Shown: positions 9,638 through 19,640, counted from the first letter of the stretch. The stretch: 64,000 nt of DNA from Alteromonas aestuariivivens (GCF_003367475.1 NZ_QRHA01000001.1:124001-188000); one strand, 5' to 3'. The notes: generated by a model not told the origin, from the sequence alone. A program made the numbers and translations.

Positions 9638-12600
9638 TTAAGCGAGTAGCTGGTTGGACAACTGCTTGGCCGGAAGTTGTTCAAGCAGTGCTTCAATGTC
9701 TTCCAGCGGCATTGGGCGGTAAAAGTAAAACCCCTGGAATTCGTTGCAGCCCAGGTTGCGCAGAAATTCGAATTGCTGCAGCGTTTCCACACCTTCGGCA
9801 ATGGTTTTCAGATTGAGGCTGGCAGCCAGACTGATAATGGTGTCACAGATTTTACCGTCTTCCCGCGAAATGGCGCAGTCTTCAACAAATGTCCGGTCAA
9901 TTTTCAATACATCCACGGGCAGGGTTTTCAGGTAATTCAGTGACGAATAACCGGTTCCGAAATCGTCGATGGCAATGGAAATATTCCGCTGTTTGAGAGT
10001 GGTAAGAATCTCGATACATTTTACAATGTCGGTTACAAATACGCCTTCGGTAACTTCAAACTCCAGCCACTCACCGGGCACCTGCAGCTGGTCCAGTAAC
10101 TCACTGACAAAACCATACAGCTCCCTGGACAGCAAGTGGCGGCCTGAAAGGTTAATGGCTACAGGAATAGGCTGCAGGCCTTTGTTTCGCCAGAGGGCAA
10201 CCTGATGAATCACCCGGCTGATCACCAGTTTTTCCAATTCGATAATCAGGTTGGCTTCCTCGGCCACCTGAATAAACTGGCCGGGTGAAATTACCGTTCC
10301 GTCGCTGTGGTGCCAGCGTACCAGCGCTTCCAGGCTGACAATCGTACCTTTGGCATCGACTTTTGGCTGATAAACCACCACAAAGGGGGATTGTTCCTGA
10401 ATGGCAATACGCAAGGCCTGCTCGTAATGAAATTGCCTGGATGCCTGATTGGCCATTTCGGGCTGGAATATTTTGACGTTGTCGCGGCCATCTTCCTTGG
10501 CAAAATACATGGCGATGTCTGCCTGCTGAATCAGATTTTCAGCCCGCAGCGTGTTATCGGTATTCAGGGCTACCCCAATACTGGTGGGAATTTTCAGTTC
10601 CCGCCCGTTTAAGAGTACTGGTGCACGCATGGCGTCCAGGATCTTGCTGGCGGTGGTCAGTACGGCCTCTTCGGTGAGATTGCCGGCCATGGAAATAACG
10701 AATTCGTCCCCGCCCCAGCGTGCAATGGTGTCTGTTGCACGGGTAACCCGCATCAGGCGGGCGGCCACCTCCAGTAACAACTCGTCGCCGGCTTTGTGAC
10801 CAAGGGTATCGTTGATCTTTTTGAACCTGTCCAAATCCAGAAAGAACACGGCAACCCGCTGTCCGTCGGCACTGGAACGGTCCAGTCGCTTCTGCAGGTT
10901 TTCAAGTAGGTAGGTGCGATTGTACAAACCGGTAAGAGGGTCGCTGTAGGCAAGTTGCTTGAGCTTGTTCTGCAGTTTACGTTGCCGGGTTACGTCGCGA
11001 ATGTGCAGAGTGTATTCACTCTCTGACTGCAGGCCCAGACTGGCGCCGGTGATGGCAATTTCGGCGGGAAATTCGTCGCCGGAATTGCGCTGCAGGATGA
11101 TGGTATTGCGGCGATTTAGCAGCAAGCCTCTTGAGGCAGAAAACTTGTGCTCAAGACTGTGAGCGACTAGTTGCCGGTCTTCGTCAAGAATGAATAAATC
11201 AAGGAAACGTTTGCCCAGCACCTGGGTTTTGCGCAATCCGAATGTGCGCTCCGCAGCGGGGTTGAACTCGATTATTTTACCCTCAAAATCAATGGTGATG
11301 ATGCTGTCCATGGCCGATTCCAGAATGGCGCTTTTGCGTTTTTCACTGGAGCGGAAATTGTCGATGGCAAAATCCCGCTCGGACATTTCATCGCGTACCC
11401 GCTGGATCACCTGATTGTACTGGCGGGCAATCTGGCCTACTTCAGTGAAGGGCTCCACCGGCACAGACAAAGAGAAATTACCGCGTTTGGCCTGAGACTG
11501 CATGGAGGACAGTAAATCCAGCAATTCGGTGGTGGCGCGATGCTCGGAAACGTTCATGCCCAGATGCTCATTGCGGGCACTGACCCTCAGGGGAAGATAA
11601 CGGTTGAGTAACAGAATGGCGGCGAAACTCACACCAAAGCAATAAAGGCCAATAGTGATTACTCCAAACAGCTGGACCGCCAGTTGCTGGCCAAAAGCCA
11701 GCCCGGTTGTGAGCTTTTCGGGGGCACCAAACAGGGCTACGGCAAGGGTACCCCAAATACCAGCGAAAAGATGGGCCGGCACCACATTGAGTACATCGTC
11801 AATACGCCAGCGTTCCAGCTGCAGGCTACCGGCATACATGACCACACCACCGACAGCCCCAATCAGCGAGGCTGCAGCCGGGGATACACAATGCGCCGCT
11901 GCGGTAATGGCTACCAGGCCTGCAATTACGCCGTTGAGAATAAAAGAAACGTCGATAAAGCGTTTATGGGCGTATGACAGTGCGGATGCTGCCAACCCTC
12001 CCCATACTGCTGCCAGGCAGGTGTTCAGCAATATGCCCGGTACCTGGTCATTGAGAGTCAGAGTGCTACCGCCATTGAAACCAAACCAGCCAGCAAAAAT
12101 CATTAGTGTCCCCAGCGTGGAAAGGGGCAGATTGTTTCCTACCGGAAACTGGCGTTGCTTGTTGAACCGGCCGAGTCTGGGGCCAATGACGATGGTTGCC
12201 GCCAAGGCAACCCAGCCGCCAACTGAATGCACCACCGTGGCACCGGCGAAGTCCACAAACCCTTTTGCCTCAAGCCAGCCTGGGTTGTCTGCCTGATAGA
12301 TGCCGGACCAGGACCAGTGGCCAATGACGGGGTAAATCACACTGCACAACAACACAGTAACCACCAGATAGCCGGCGAAGGACATGCGTTCTGCCACAGC
12401 GCCGGACATCAAAGTAGCCGCTGTGCCACAAAACATCAGTTGAAAGAAGAAGAAAGCAATTTGCCAGGGGGATTGGTTTGCACCAAAAAGGTGCTCTGAG
12501 GTGCCAATGATTCCCCAAAGACTGTCACCAAACATGACGCCAAACCCAAACAGCCAGAACAGAACGGTGCAGACAATAAAATCGGCGAGGTTTTTGGCAG

Positions 12601-12709
12601 CCACATTGATGCTGTTTTTACTGCGTATTTTCCCGGTCTCCAGGCACAGAAACCCTGCCTGCATCAAAAAGACCAGTACTGAACAAATCAGAAGCCAGCC
12701 AAACTCCAT
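9638..12709 (-). CDS. Ammonium transporter domain fused to HAMP-like linker, PAS, GGDEF and EAL
   Basis: A single 1023-aa frame. Residues 1-370 form an Amt/Mep/Rh-type channel domain with Asp153 (VDFAG), His161 (VVHSVGG) and His313 (VPAHLFAG) at the positions of AmtB Asp160 and the twin histidines His168/His318. Residues 372-450 are a HAMP-like coil, 455-575 a PAS domain, 585-745 a GGDEF domain with intact WGGDEF (666-670) and an RxxD inhibitory site (657-660), and about 760-1010 an EAL domain with EAL (793-795), DDFGTGYSS and EGVET motifs. Both c-di-GMP synthesis and hydrolysis therefore look possible. Amt domains fused to histidine kinase or GGDEF modules are known ammonium sensors; sensing rather than bulk transport is inferred here. 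The ATG has an AGGAAA-type site. No glnK gene is adjacent. Confidence 0.93.
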   Translation of the reverse strand: MEFGWLLICSVLVFLMQAGFLCLETGKIRSKNSINVAAKNLADFIVCTVLFWLFGFGVMFGDSLWGIIGTSEHLFGANQSPWQIAFFFFQLMFCGTAATLMSGAVAERMSFAGYLVVTVLLCSVIYPVIGHWSWSGIYQADNPGWLEAKGFVDFAGATVVHSVGGWVALAATIVIGPRLGRFNKQRQFPVGNNLPLSTLGTLMIFAGWFGFNGGSTLTLNDQVPGILLNTCLAAVWGGLAASALSYAHKRFIDVSFILNGVIAGLVAITAAAHCVSPAAASLIGAVGGVVMYAGSLQLERWRIDDVLNVVPAHLFAGIWGTLAVALFGAPEKLTTGLAFGQQLAVQLFGVITIGLYCFGVSFAAILLLNRYLPLRVSARNEHLGMNVSEHRATTELLDLLSSMQSQAKRGNFSLSVPVEPFTEVGQIARQYNQVIQRVRDEMSERDFAIDNFRSSEKRKSAILESAMDSIITIDFEGKIIEFNPAAERTFGLRKTQVLGKRFLDLFILDEDRQLVAHSLEHKFSASRGLLLNRRNTIILQRNSGDEFPAEIAITGASLGLQSESEYTLHIRDVTRQRKLQNKLKQLAYSDPLTGLYNRTYLLENLQKRLDRSSADGQRVAVFFLDLDRFKKINDTLGHKAGDELLLEVAARLMRVTRATDTIARWGGDEFVISMAGNLTEEAVLTTASKILDAMRAPVLLNGRELKIPTSIGVALNTDNTLRAENLIQQADIAMYFAKEDGRDNVKIFQPEMANQASRQFHYEQALRIAIQEQSPFVVVYQPKVDAKGTIVSLEALVRWHHSDGTVISPGQFIQVAEEANLIIELEKLVISRVIHQVALWRNKGLQPIPVAINLSGRHLLSRELYGFVSELLDQLQVPGEWLEFEVTEGVFVTDIVKCIEILTTLKQRNISIAIDDFGTGYSSLNYLKTLPVDVLKIDRTFVEDCAISREDGKICDTIISLAASLNLKTIAEGVETLQQFEFLRNLGCNEFQGFYFYRPMPLEDIEALLEQLPAKQLSNQLLA

Positions 12710-12839
12710 CTTTCCATTTTCCTATTACTGCTGAGGAACCGCTTGATTACTAAGCAATAATTGAACCGTAATGATGAAAATGAAGAGAAAATTACTGAGT
12801 GGGCCGGATGGCCCGTCTCAAAAATTTGATACAGCGCAG

Positions 12840-14033
12840 CTAAGTCGAAGCCTGGCAGAGGGAATCGGCCGGAACGTGCACTGCACCGCTCATGAGAATG
12901 CGTGCGCTGCGGCTCATAATCGCTTTGCTGACCCGCCAGACACCGTTGTCTCTGCTGGCTGCGGCGCCCACTTTCAGCGTACCTGAAGGGTGTCCGAACA
13001 CCACGGAATCCCGTGCACCACCGCCGGCAGCCAGGTTGACAATAGTGCCGGGAATGGCTGCTGCCACTGCGATGGCTACCGCCGCAGTACCCATCATGGC
13101 GTGATGTAACTGGCCCATTGACATGGCGCGCACGAGCAAATCGATGCTGCCTGCATCAATGGGTTTGCCGCTTGAGGATACATAGTTTTTGGGAGCAGCA
13201 ACAAAAGCAACTTTTGGGGTGTGCTGCCGGTTTGCAGCCTGGGCTGCATCGGAAATCAGCCCCATTTTTACTGCACCTGCGGCTCTCAGGGCTTCCAGCG
13301 TCTTCAAGGCATCCGCGTTGCTGTTGATGTCTCCCTGTAATTCACAGCCGCTGAAGCCCAGCGCTTCGGCATCAACGAAAATTGTCGGAATGCCTGCGTT
13401 GATCAGGGTGGCATTGACAGTTCCCAGCCCTGGCACTGTCAGTGTGTCTGTCAGGTTACCTGAGGGAAAAAGCGCGCCCTCGCCGTCGGCCGGATCGATA
13501 AATTCAACCCGGATCTCGGCGGCCGGATAGGCCACACCGTCGAGTTCGAAATCTCCGCATTCCTGCACCTGTCCGTTGCAAACCGGGATCTGCACCAAAA
13601 TCGCCTTGGCAATGTTCTGTTGCCATATTCTCACCGTAACGTGCCCGTTTTGCGGAACTCTGTCAGGCTCAACAAGGCCTTGGTGAATGGCGAATGCACC
13701 TACCGCAGCGGTCAGATTGCCACAGTTTCCACTCCAGTCTATCAGCGGTTTGTCGATGGCTACCTGACCGAACAGGTAGTCCACATCAAAGCCTTCACGG
13801 GCACTTTTGCTCACGATCACGGCTTTGCTGGTGCTGGAGGTAGCGCCCCCCATGCCATCGGTATGCTTGGCATAGGGGTCCGGGCTGCCGATAATGCGCA
13901 GCAACAGGGCATCTCTTGCCTTACCCTGGTATTGCGCCTGCTCAGGCAGGTCTGCAAGATTAAAGAAGACGCCTTTACTGGTGCCGCCGCGCATGTAAGT
14001 GGCGGGAATACGGATTTGGGCAGGCCAATGCAT
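12840..14033 (-). CDS. prpF: 2-methylaconitate cis-trans isomerase PrpF
   Basis: Last gene of the propionate operon. PrpF isomerises the 2-methyl-trans-aconitate made by AcnD to 2-methyl-cis-aconitate, which aconitase B then hydrates. The 397-aa protein begins with the family signature RIPATYMRGGTSKGVFF and carries the conserved GGATSSTSKAVIV and AAGGGARDSVVFGHPSG stretches of the PrpF/DUF453 fold. Length matches the family. The ATG follows AAGGAG and lies 19 bp after acnD, so the two genes are co-transcribed. A GGGCC-GGAT-GGCCC hairpin at 12801-12814 lies beyond the stop, without a strong T-run. Confidence 0.95.
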   Translation of the reverse strand: MHWPAQIRIPATYMRGGTSKGVFFNLADLPEQAQYQGKARDALLLRIIGSPDPYAKHTDGMGGATSSTSKAVIVSKSAREGFDVDYLFGQVAIDKPLIDWSGNCGNLTAAVGAFAIHQGLVEPDRVPQNGHVTVRIWQQNIAKAILVQIPVCNGQVQECGDFELDGVAYPAAEIRVEFIDPADGEGALFPSGNLTDTLTVPGLGTVNATLINAGIPTIFVDAEALGFSGCELQGDINSNADALKTLEALRAAGAVKMGLISDAAQAANRQHTPKVAFVAAPKNYVSSSGKPIDAGSIDLLVRAMSMGQLHHAMMGTAAVAIAVAAAIPGTIVNLAAGGGARDSVVFGHPSGTLKVGAAASRDNGVWRVSKAIMSRSARILMSGAVHVPADSLCQAST

Positions 14034-14052
14034 CTCTGTGACTCCTTAATGG

Positions 14053-16650
14053 TTAAACATGGGCTGAATCGGCTTGCAGAAAATCCTGTGCAAAGCGCTG
14101 TAACACCCCGCCAGCCTGATATATAGAGACTTCTTCAGCGGTGTCGAGCCGGCTGATAAGCGCTACCTTATCCTGGCTGCCATCGTTGCGTGTGATGACC
14201 AGTGTTACCTCTGCACCCTGGGTAAGGTTACCTGTGACATCGTAGGTTTCGGTACCATCAAGTTGCAGGGTTTTGCGGTTGGTGCCGGGTTTGAATTCCA
14301 GCGGCAATACACCCATTCCAATCAGGTTGGTGCGGTGAATTCGTTCAAATCCTTCGGCGACAATCGCTTCTACACCTGCCAGCCTGACGCCTTTGGCCGC
14401 CCAGTCACGTGATGAACCCTGGCCGTAGTCAGCCCCCGCAATGAGGATCAGCGGCTGCTTTCTTTGCATGTAGGTTTCAATTGCTTCCCACATCCGCGTG
14501 ACTTTGCCTTCTGGTTCAACACGGGCCAGTGATCCCTGGCGCACCTGGCCGTCTTCCATCACCATTTCATTCAACAGTTTCGGATTGGCGAGAGTAGCCC
14601 TTTGTGCAGTGAGGTGGTCGCCACGGTGAGTGGCATAAGAGTTGAAGTCTTCTTCCGGCAGGCCCATTTTGGCCAGGTATTCACCGGCTGCGCTGGTTGG
14701 CAGAATGGCGTTGGACGGTGAAAGATGATCAGTGGTGATGTTGTCACCCAAAATGGCCAGCGGGCGCATGCCGGTAAGTGTGCGCTCGGCGGCCAAAGCA
14801 CCTTCCCAGTATGGCGGCCGACGTATGTAAGTGCTCATTTCCCGCCACTGGTAGAGAGGGTTCAGGTGGGCTCCGTATTCTACCCTGAGGTCGAACATGG
14901 GGTCGTAAACCTGCCGGTATTGCTCCGGTCTGACAAAACGGGAAACACATTCGTCAATCTCTTCGTCACTGGGCCATAGGTCCTTGAGTGTTACCGGGTT
15001 GCCATTGGCATCGATGCCAAGCGGGTCTTTTTCAATGTCGAACCGGATGGTACCGGCAATGGCATAGGCAACCACCAGTGGTGGCGAGGCCAGAAATGCC
15101 TGCTTGGCGTAGGGGTGAATGCGGCCGTCAAAGTTTCGGTTGCCGGATAACACCGCCGTGGCGTAGAGGTCATTGTCGATGATTTCCTGTTGAATTTCTG
15201 GTTCCAGAGCACCGCTCATACCGTTGCAGGTGGTGCAGGCAAATGCCACCACGCCGAAGCCCAGTTTTTCCAGTTCCGGCAGCAGCCCGGATTCCTGCAG
15301 ATAGAGTTTGACGGTTTTTGAGCCGGGTGCCAGCGATGTTTTTACCCAGGGCTTGCGTACAAGACCCTTGGCATTGGCGTTACGGGCCAGCAGGCCAGCG
15401 GCAATTACGTTACGTGGATTGCTGGTATTGGTACAACTGGTGATTGCCGCGATGATCACGGCGCCGTCCGGCATCCGCTCGTTGTTGATTTCAATTGGCT
15501 GGCTGATGCCTCTGGACTTCAATTCTGAAGTGGGCAGGCGGGCATGCGGGTTTGATGGCCCTGCCAGAGTGCGTACCACCTGACTGAGATCAAACTGCAG
15601 GGTGCGCTGGTACCTGGCATCTCTTAGAGTGTCGGCCCACAACCCGGTCTGTTTGGCATAGGTTTCCACAAGCTCTATCTGCTCGCTGCTGCGCCCGGTC
15701 AGTTTCAGGTAGTCGAGGGTTTGATCATCAATGTAGAACATGGCTGCCGTTGCACCGTATTCCGGGGTCATGTTGGAAATGGTGGCTCGGTCGCCAAGAG
15801 TCAGATGGGCAACCCCTGAGCCATAAAACTCAAGAAACGCCGATACCACTCTTTGCTGGCGCAGATATTCGGTCAAAGCCAGTACAATATCTGTGGCGGT
15901 GATCCCGGGTTGGGGTTTACCAATAAGTTCCACACCGACAATATCGGGCAAGCGCATGTACGATGCCCTGCCCAGCATCACGCTCTCAGCCTCCAGCCCT
16001 CCTACGCCAATGGCAATTACGCCCAGGGCATCCACATGGGGGGTGTGACTGTCTGTGCCCACCAGGGTATCCGGAAACGCCACACCATCTTTGGCATGGG
16101 CCACCGGTGACATGCGTTCAAGGTTAATCTGATGCATGATGCCGTTTCCCGGCCCTATTACATCAATGTTCCTGAATGCGGTTTTGGTCCAGTTGATAAA
16201 ATGAAATCTGTCATCATTACGGCGATCTTCAATCGCACGGTTTTTCTCGAAGGCATCGGCTTCAAACCCGGCGTGCTCTACCGCCAGTGAGTGGTCAACA
16301 ATCAGCTGGGTGGGTACCACAGGGTTTACTTTTGACGGATCGCCGCCCTTGGCGGCAATGGCATCTCGCAGCCCCGCTAAATCAACCAGTGCGGTCTGGC
16401 CGAGAATGTCGTGGCAAACCACGCGAGCAGGGTACCAGGGAAAATCCCGGTCCTGCCGGCCATAAGCGATTTGCTCCAGAGAGGCATGCAGTGTCTCAGG
16501 CGGGCACTTGCGCAGCAGGTTTTCGGCCAGCACCCTTGCTGTATAGGGCAGGGTACGGTAGGTATCGGGTTTGATCGCGTCTATGGCTTCGCGGGCGTCA
16601 TAGTAATCCAGCCCCGTGCCGGGAAGGGGTTTGCGATAATCAAAATTCAT
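14053..16650 (-). CDS. acnD: Fe/S-dependent 2-methylcitrate dehydratase AcnD
   Basis: Aconitase-family enzyme that dehydrates 2-methylcitrate in the methylcitrate cycle, used instead of PrpD and always paired with PrpF. The product is 865 aa from the ATG at 16650 (N-terminus MNFDYRKPLPGTGLDYYD), preceded by AGGAG. The frame extends 35 codons further upstream, but that part lacks a ribosome site and family similarity. Cluster-ligand cysteines are seen in ITSCTNTSNP and in FACTTCNGMSG; the swivel-domain loop GADYGQGSSRDWAAKG is intact. It sits between prpC and prpF in the usual order. Confidence 0.95.
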   Translation of the reverse strand: MNFDYRKPLPGTGLDYYDAREAIDAIKPDTYRTLPYTARVLAENLLRKCPPETLHASLEQIAYGRQDRDFPWYPARVVCHDILGQTALVDLAGLRDAIAAKGGDPSKVNPVVPTQLIVDHSLAVEHAGFEADAFEKNRAIEDRRNDDRFHFINWTKTAFRNIDVIGPGNGIMHQINLERMSPVAHAKDGVAFPDTLVGTDSHTPHVDALGVIAIGVGGLEAESVMLGRASYMRLPDIVGVELIGKPQPGITATDIVLALTEYLRQQRVVSAFLEFYGSGVAHLTLGDRATISNMTPEYGATAAMFYIDDQTLDYLKLTGRSSEQIELVETYAKQTGLWADTLRDARYQRTLQFDLSQVVRTLAGPSNPHARLPTSELKSRGISQPIEINNERMPDGAVIIAAITSCTNTSNPRNVIAAGLLARNANAKGLVRKPWVKTSLAPGSKTVKLYLQESGLLPELEKLGFGVVAFACTTCNGMSGALEPEIQQEIIDNDLYATAVLSGNRNFDGRIHPYAKQAFLASPPLVVAYAIAGTIRFDIEKDPLGIDANGNPVTLKDLWPSDEEIDECVSRFVRPEQYRQVYDPMFDLRVEYGAHLNPLYQWREMSTYIRRPPYWEGALAAERTLTGMRPLAILGDNITTDHLSPSNAILPTSAAGEYLAKMGLPEEDFNSYATHRGDHLTAQRATLANPKLLNEMVMEDGQVRQGSLARVEPEGKVTRMWEAIETYMQRKQPLILIAGADYGQGSSRDWAAKGVRLAGVEAIVAEGFERIHRTNLIGMGVLPLEFKPGTNRKTLQLDGTETYDVTGNLTQGAEVTLVITRNDGSQDKVALISRLDTAEEVSIYQAGGVLQRFAQDFLQADSAHV

Positions 16651-16711
16651 AAGCTCTCCTGAACGGCAAAAAAACGCGTGGCGGCGGGCATTTCGCCAGC
16701 CGCTGAAGCGA

Positions 16712-17836
16712 TTAGTCTCGTTGCGCGATAGGGGGAACGCTGCGCAGCGCTTCACCGGTATACTCCGCCGACGGGCGAATTATGCGGTTGTCAGCACGTT
16801 GTTCCATAATATGGGCAGCCCAGCCCGTCAGGCGTGACATCACAAAAATGGGGGTAAACAGTTTGGTGGGAATGCCCATGAAGTTGTAGGCCGAGGCGTG
16901 GAAAAAATCGGCATTACAGAAAAGTTTTTTCTCCCGCCACATGACTTCTTCACAGCGCACGGAAACAGGGTACAGCACCGTATCACCAGTGTCCTGCGCC
17001 AGTTTTTCTGCCCAGCCTTTAATGATGGCATTGCGAGGGTCTGATTCGGAGTAAATGGCATGCCCGAAGCCCATGATTTTCTCCTTGCGCTCCAGCATAC
17101 CCAGCATCTGTTTTTCGGCATCGTCAGCGGAAGTGAATTTTTCAATCATCTCCATGGCCGCTTCGTTGGCACCACCATGCAGAGGACCGCGTAAAGAGCC
17201 AATTGCTCCGGTGACACAGGAGTGAATGTCCGACAGCGTAGAGGCGCATACCCGGGCGGTAAAGGTTGAAGCGTTAAATTCATGTTCAGCGTAGAGAATA
17301 AGAGAGACGTGCATCACCTGCTCATGCAGCGTTTTTGGGGCGCCGTCGTGCAGCATATGCAGGAAATGCCCGCCAATGGAATCATCGTGGGTTTGGGTAT
17401 TGATGCGAACGCCATCGTGACTGTAGCGGTACCAGTAACAGATTATGCTTGGAAAGCACGCCAGCATGCGATCAGTGGCCTCCTGCTGCTGGCTGAAATC
17501 CTGTTCGGTTTCCAGATTGCCGAGCATGGAACAGCCGGTGCGCAATACGTCCATTGGGTGAGCAGCGGCAGGAATGCGTTCCAGCACGTCTTTGAGCGCT
17601 TGTGGCAGAGCTCTGAGGCCAATCAGTTTGGTTTTGTAATCATCCAGCTCGCGCTGGTTTGGCAGTTTGCCTTTCAGGATCAGGTAGGCCACCTCTTCGA
17701 ATTGGCAATGGCTGGCGAGGTCTTTGATATCATAACCCCGGTAGGTCAGGCCTGAGCCGGATTTACCGACGGTGGACAAAGCCGTTTTTCCGGCGACCTG
17801 CCCCCTGAGGCCTGCGCCGCTGAGTTGTTTGGCCAT
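16712..17836 (-). CDS. prpC: 2-methylcitrate synthase PrpC
   Basis: Citrate-synthase-family enzyme condensing propionyl-CoA with oxaloacetate to 2-methylcitrate. The 374-aa length is that of short 2-methylcitrate synthases. Motifs include SGLTYRGYDIKDLA near the N-terminus, the HEFNASTFTARV segment, SLRGPLHGGANEA with the catalytic-site histidine, and MGFGHAIYSESDPRN. It could be mistaken for citrate synthase on sequence alone, but position between prpB and acnD settles the role. The ATG follows AGGAG. It lies 54 bp downstream of prpB in the same direction. Confidence 0.95.
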   Translation of the reverse strand: MAKQLSGAGLRGQVAGKTALSTVGKSGSGLTYRGYDIKDLASHCQFEEVAYLILKGKLPNQRELDDYKTKLIGLRALPQALKDVLERIPAAAHPMDVLRTGCSMLGNLETEQDFSQQQEATDRMLACFPSIICYWYRYSHDGVRINTQTHDDSIGGHFLHMLHDGAPKTLHEQVMHVSLILYAEHEFNASTFTARVCASTLSDIHSCVTGAIGSLRGPLHGGANEAAMEMIEKFTSADDAEKQMLGMLERKEKIMGFGHAIYSESDPRNAIIKGWAEKLAQDTGDTVLYPVSVRCEEVMWREKKLFCNADFFHASAYNFMGIPTKLFTPIFVMSRLTGWAAHIMEQRADNRIIRPSAEYTGEALRSVPPIAQRD

Positions 17837-17890
17837 AGTTGTTCTCCTGATTTATCTGATTGTAGGGTTCAAAGGTTGAGAGCAATGTGA

Positions 17891-18769
17891 TTATTTGTTT
17901 TTGCCCTCGGCGAATAAGCGATCCAGTTTTTGTTCGTACTCGTGGTAGCCAAGATAATCGTAGAGCTCCATTCGGGTTTGCATCAAATCTACCACCGACT
18001 TTTGATCGCCGTCGGTCAGAATGGCGTGATAAACCGTCTCCGCGGCTTTGTTCATGGCTCTGAATGCACTGAGCGGGTAGAGCACCATGGCGGCACCCCA
18101 TTCTCCCAACTGGCGGGCATTCCACAGTTCGGTTTTACCAAACTCGGTGATATTGGCCAGAATGGGGACTTTAAGGGCATCGGCAAACGCGCGGTAATGT
18201 GCTTCAGTCTGAATGGCTTCGGCAAAGATGCCATCCGCGCCCGCCTCTACGTATGCCTGAGCCCGCTCGATGGCAGCCGTAAGGCCTTCCTGGGCAAACG
18301 CGTCGGTGCGGGCCATGATGAAAAAGTCCGGGTCCGTGCGGGCATCGACGGCTGCCCGAATCCGGTCCACCATTTCGCTGGTGGAAACAATTTCCTTATT
18401 CGGGCGGTGACCACAGCGTTTTTGTGCCACTTGATCTTCCATATGCACCGCGGCTGCTCCGGCCTTTTGCATGTCTTTTATGGTTTTAGCAATGTTAAAA
18501 GCACCGCCCCAGCCAGTGTCGATGTCAACCAACAGCGGAAGGTCGCAGGCAGAGGTAATGCGCTGAACATCCACCAGTACGTCGTTAAGCGACGTCATCC
18601 CAAGATCGGGCAAGCCGTAAGACGCATTGGCAACGCCGCCGCCAGACAGGTAGATGGCGTGGTGGCCGATTTGTTTTGCCATCATGGCTGAATAGGCGTT
18701 GATGGTTCCCACGATTTGCAGTGGCTTGTGTTCGGCCAGGGCCTGGCGAAATTTCTTTCCTGCGCTCAT
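17891..18769 (-). CDS. prpB: 2-methylisocitrate lyase PrpB
   Basis: Splits 2-methylisocitrate to pyruvate and succinate, the last step of the methylcitrate cycle. The 292-aa product has the isocitrate-lyase/PEP-mutase fold signatures: [19 protein letters not shown], the metal-site DIDTGWG, and the catalytic-cysteine loop [14 protein letters not shown]. Length matches the family (about 295 aa). It is the first enzyme gene after the GntR regulator, with only 13 bp between them, so regulator and enzymes form one operon. Confidence 0.96.
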   Translation of the reverse strand: MSAGKKFRQALAEHKPLQIVGTINAYSAMMAKQIGHHAIYLSGGGVANASYGLPDLGMTSLNDVLVDVQRITSACDLPLLVDIDTGWGGAFNIAKTIKDMQKAGAAAVHMEDQVAQKRCGHRPNKEIVSTSEMVDRIRAAVDARTDPDFFIMARTDAFAQEGLTAAIERAQAYVEAGADGIFAEAIQTEAHYRAFADALKVPILANITEFGKTELWNARQLGEWGAAMVLYPLSAFRAMNKAAETVYHAILTDGDQKSVVDLMQTRMELYDYLGYHEYEQKLDRLFAEGKNK

Positions 18770-18782
18770 GTTGGTTCTCTTG

Positions 18783-19457
18783 TCATAGGGTTGAAGGGGA
18801 AAGGCGCAACTTGTTTTCGATATTGTTCCTGGAATACAGAATGTGCCTGCGCATCAACAGTTCGGCCAGTTCCTCGTCGCGGTTGGCGATGGCCTGAACA
18901 ATGTTGCGATGCTCGTCGTAGGCGGTGGTAACCCGGGGGCCAGCCATACCAAGCTGTACCCGGTACATTCTTACCAGGTGGTAGAGCCCATCAATCAATA
19001 TGGAAATCAGATGTTGGTTTTTGCTGCCCAGAATAATGCGGTAGTGAAAATCCACATCTCCGGCTTCCTGGTAGTAAGTGTCACCGCTTTTTACCCGTTC
19101 GAAATGGTCATTCATCAGAATCTGCAGCTCTGCGATTTCCGCCTCAGGCATACTCCGCGCTGCCTGCCTGGCAGCCATACCTTCCAGTGCTTCCCGCACC
19201 TGGTAGAGTTCCGCAAGCCCTGACAGCGTCAGTGCAACGACCCGTGCACCCACATTGGCTTTGCGTTCAACCAGATGGCAGCTCATGAGACGATTAATGG
19301 CTTCCCGGATCACTGCCCGGCTTACGGAGTACTTTGTCGACAATTCAGTCTCGCTGAGTTTGCTGCCAGCTTCGATTACACCTTCGACGATGTCCTTTCT
19401 CAGCTGATAAAAGGTACGGTCGGCGTTGGTAATGGGCTTTTCGGAGGCCAGTTCCAT
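18783..19457 (-). CDS. GntR-family (FCD type) regulator of the propionate operon
   Basis: A 224-aa regulator with an N-terminal winged helix (recognition region [14 protein letters not shown], about residues 48-62) and a C-terminal all-helical FCD ligand domain (about 95-215, with metal/ligand-type DxxFH in the [10 protein letters not shown] segment). It is the promoter-proximal gene of the prp cluster. Repression relieved by a propionate-derived metabolite is the usual role of such co-located GntR regulators; that is inference here. Three TTGTCGACAA-like palindromes, one inside its own coding sequence and two upstream, are candidate binding sites, suggesting autoregulation. The ribosome site is weak, so the start could be slightly off. 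Confidence 0.87.
   Translation of the reverse strand: MELASEKPITNADRTFYQLRKDIVEGVIEAGSKLSETELSTKYSVSRAVIREAINRLMSCHLVERKANVGARVVALTLSGLAELYQVREALEGMAARQAARSMPEAEIAELQILMNDHFERVKSGDTYYQEAGDVDFHYRIILGSKNQHLISILIDGLYHLVRMYRVQLGMAGPRVTTAYDEHRNIVQAIANRDEELAELLMRRHILYSRNNIENKLRLSPSTL
19334..19343. promoter_or_regulatory. Candidate GntR operator 1 (inside gntR)
   Basis: TTGTCGACAA is a perfect 10-bp palindrome inside the helix-turn-helix coding part of the regulator gene. It shares its core with the two sites upstream. FCD-type GntR proteins commonly bind TTGT..ACAA half-sites, so this is a candidate internal operator; the assignment is inference. Confidence 0.45.
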
Positions 19458-19483
19458 GGGATCTGTTGGGTTCTTGTTTTAAG

Positions 19484-19491
19484 TGTCGACA
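19484..19491. promoter_or_regulatory. Candidate GntR operator 2 (proximal, upstream of gntR-prp)
   Basis: TGTCGACA palindrome (context GTGTCGACAAT), 27 bp upstream of the gntR start and therefore within the leader or promoter of the prp operon. It has the same core as the sites at 19334 and 19535. Confidence 0.5.
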
Positions 19492-19534
19492 ATTTAGCCC
19501 TTTTGGTGATGTCATTCAAGTGTTTAATGGTGTT

Positions 19535-19546
19535 TTTGTCGACAAA
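19535..19546. promoter_or_regulatory. Candidate GntR operator 3 (distal, upstream of gntR-prp)
   Basis: TTTGTCGACAAA is a perfect 12-bp palindrome 78 bp upstream of the gntR start. Its centre is 53 bp from the centre of the 19484 site, close to five helical turns, so co-operative binding or looping is possible. It is the best match of the set. Confidence 0.55.
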
Positions 19547-19640
19547 GTGGTTGGGTTGTTAATGTTTTGTGTATTCTTGGCGTGCTCAAATACGTGTATG
19601 GATTGGCGGAATCCATTGCTACAACAATGCGTGATAACAA

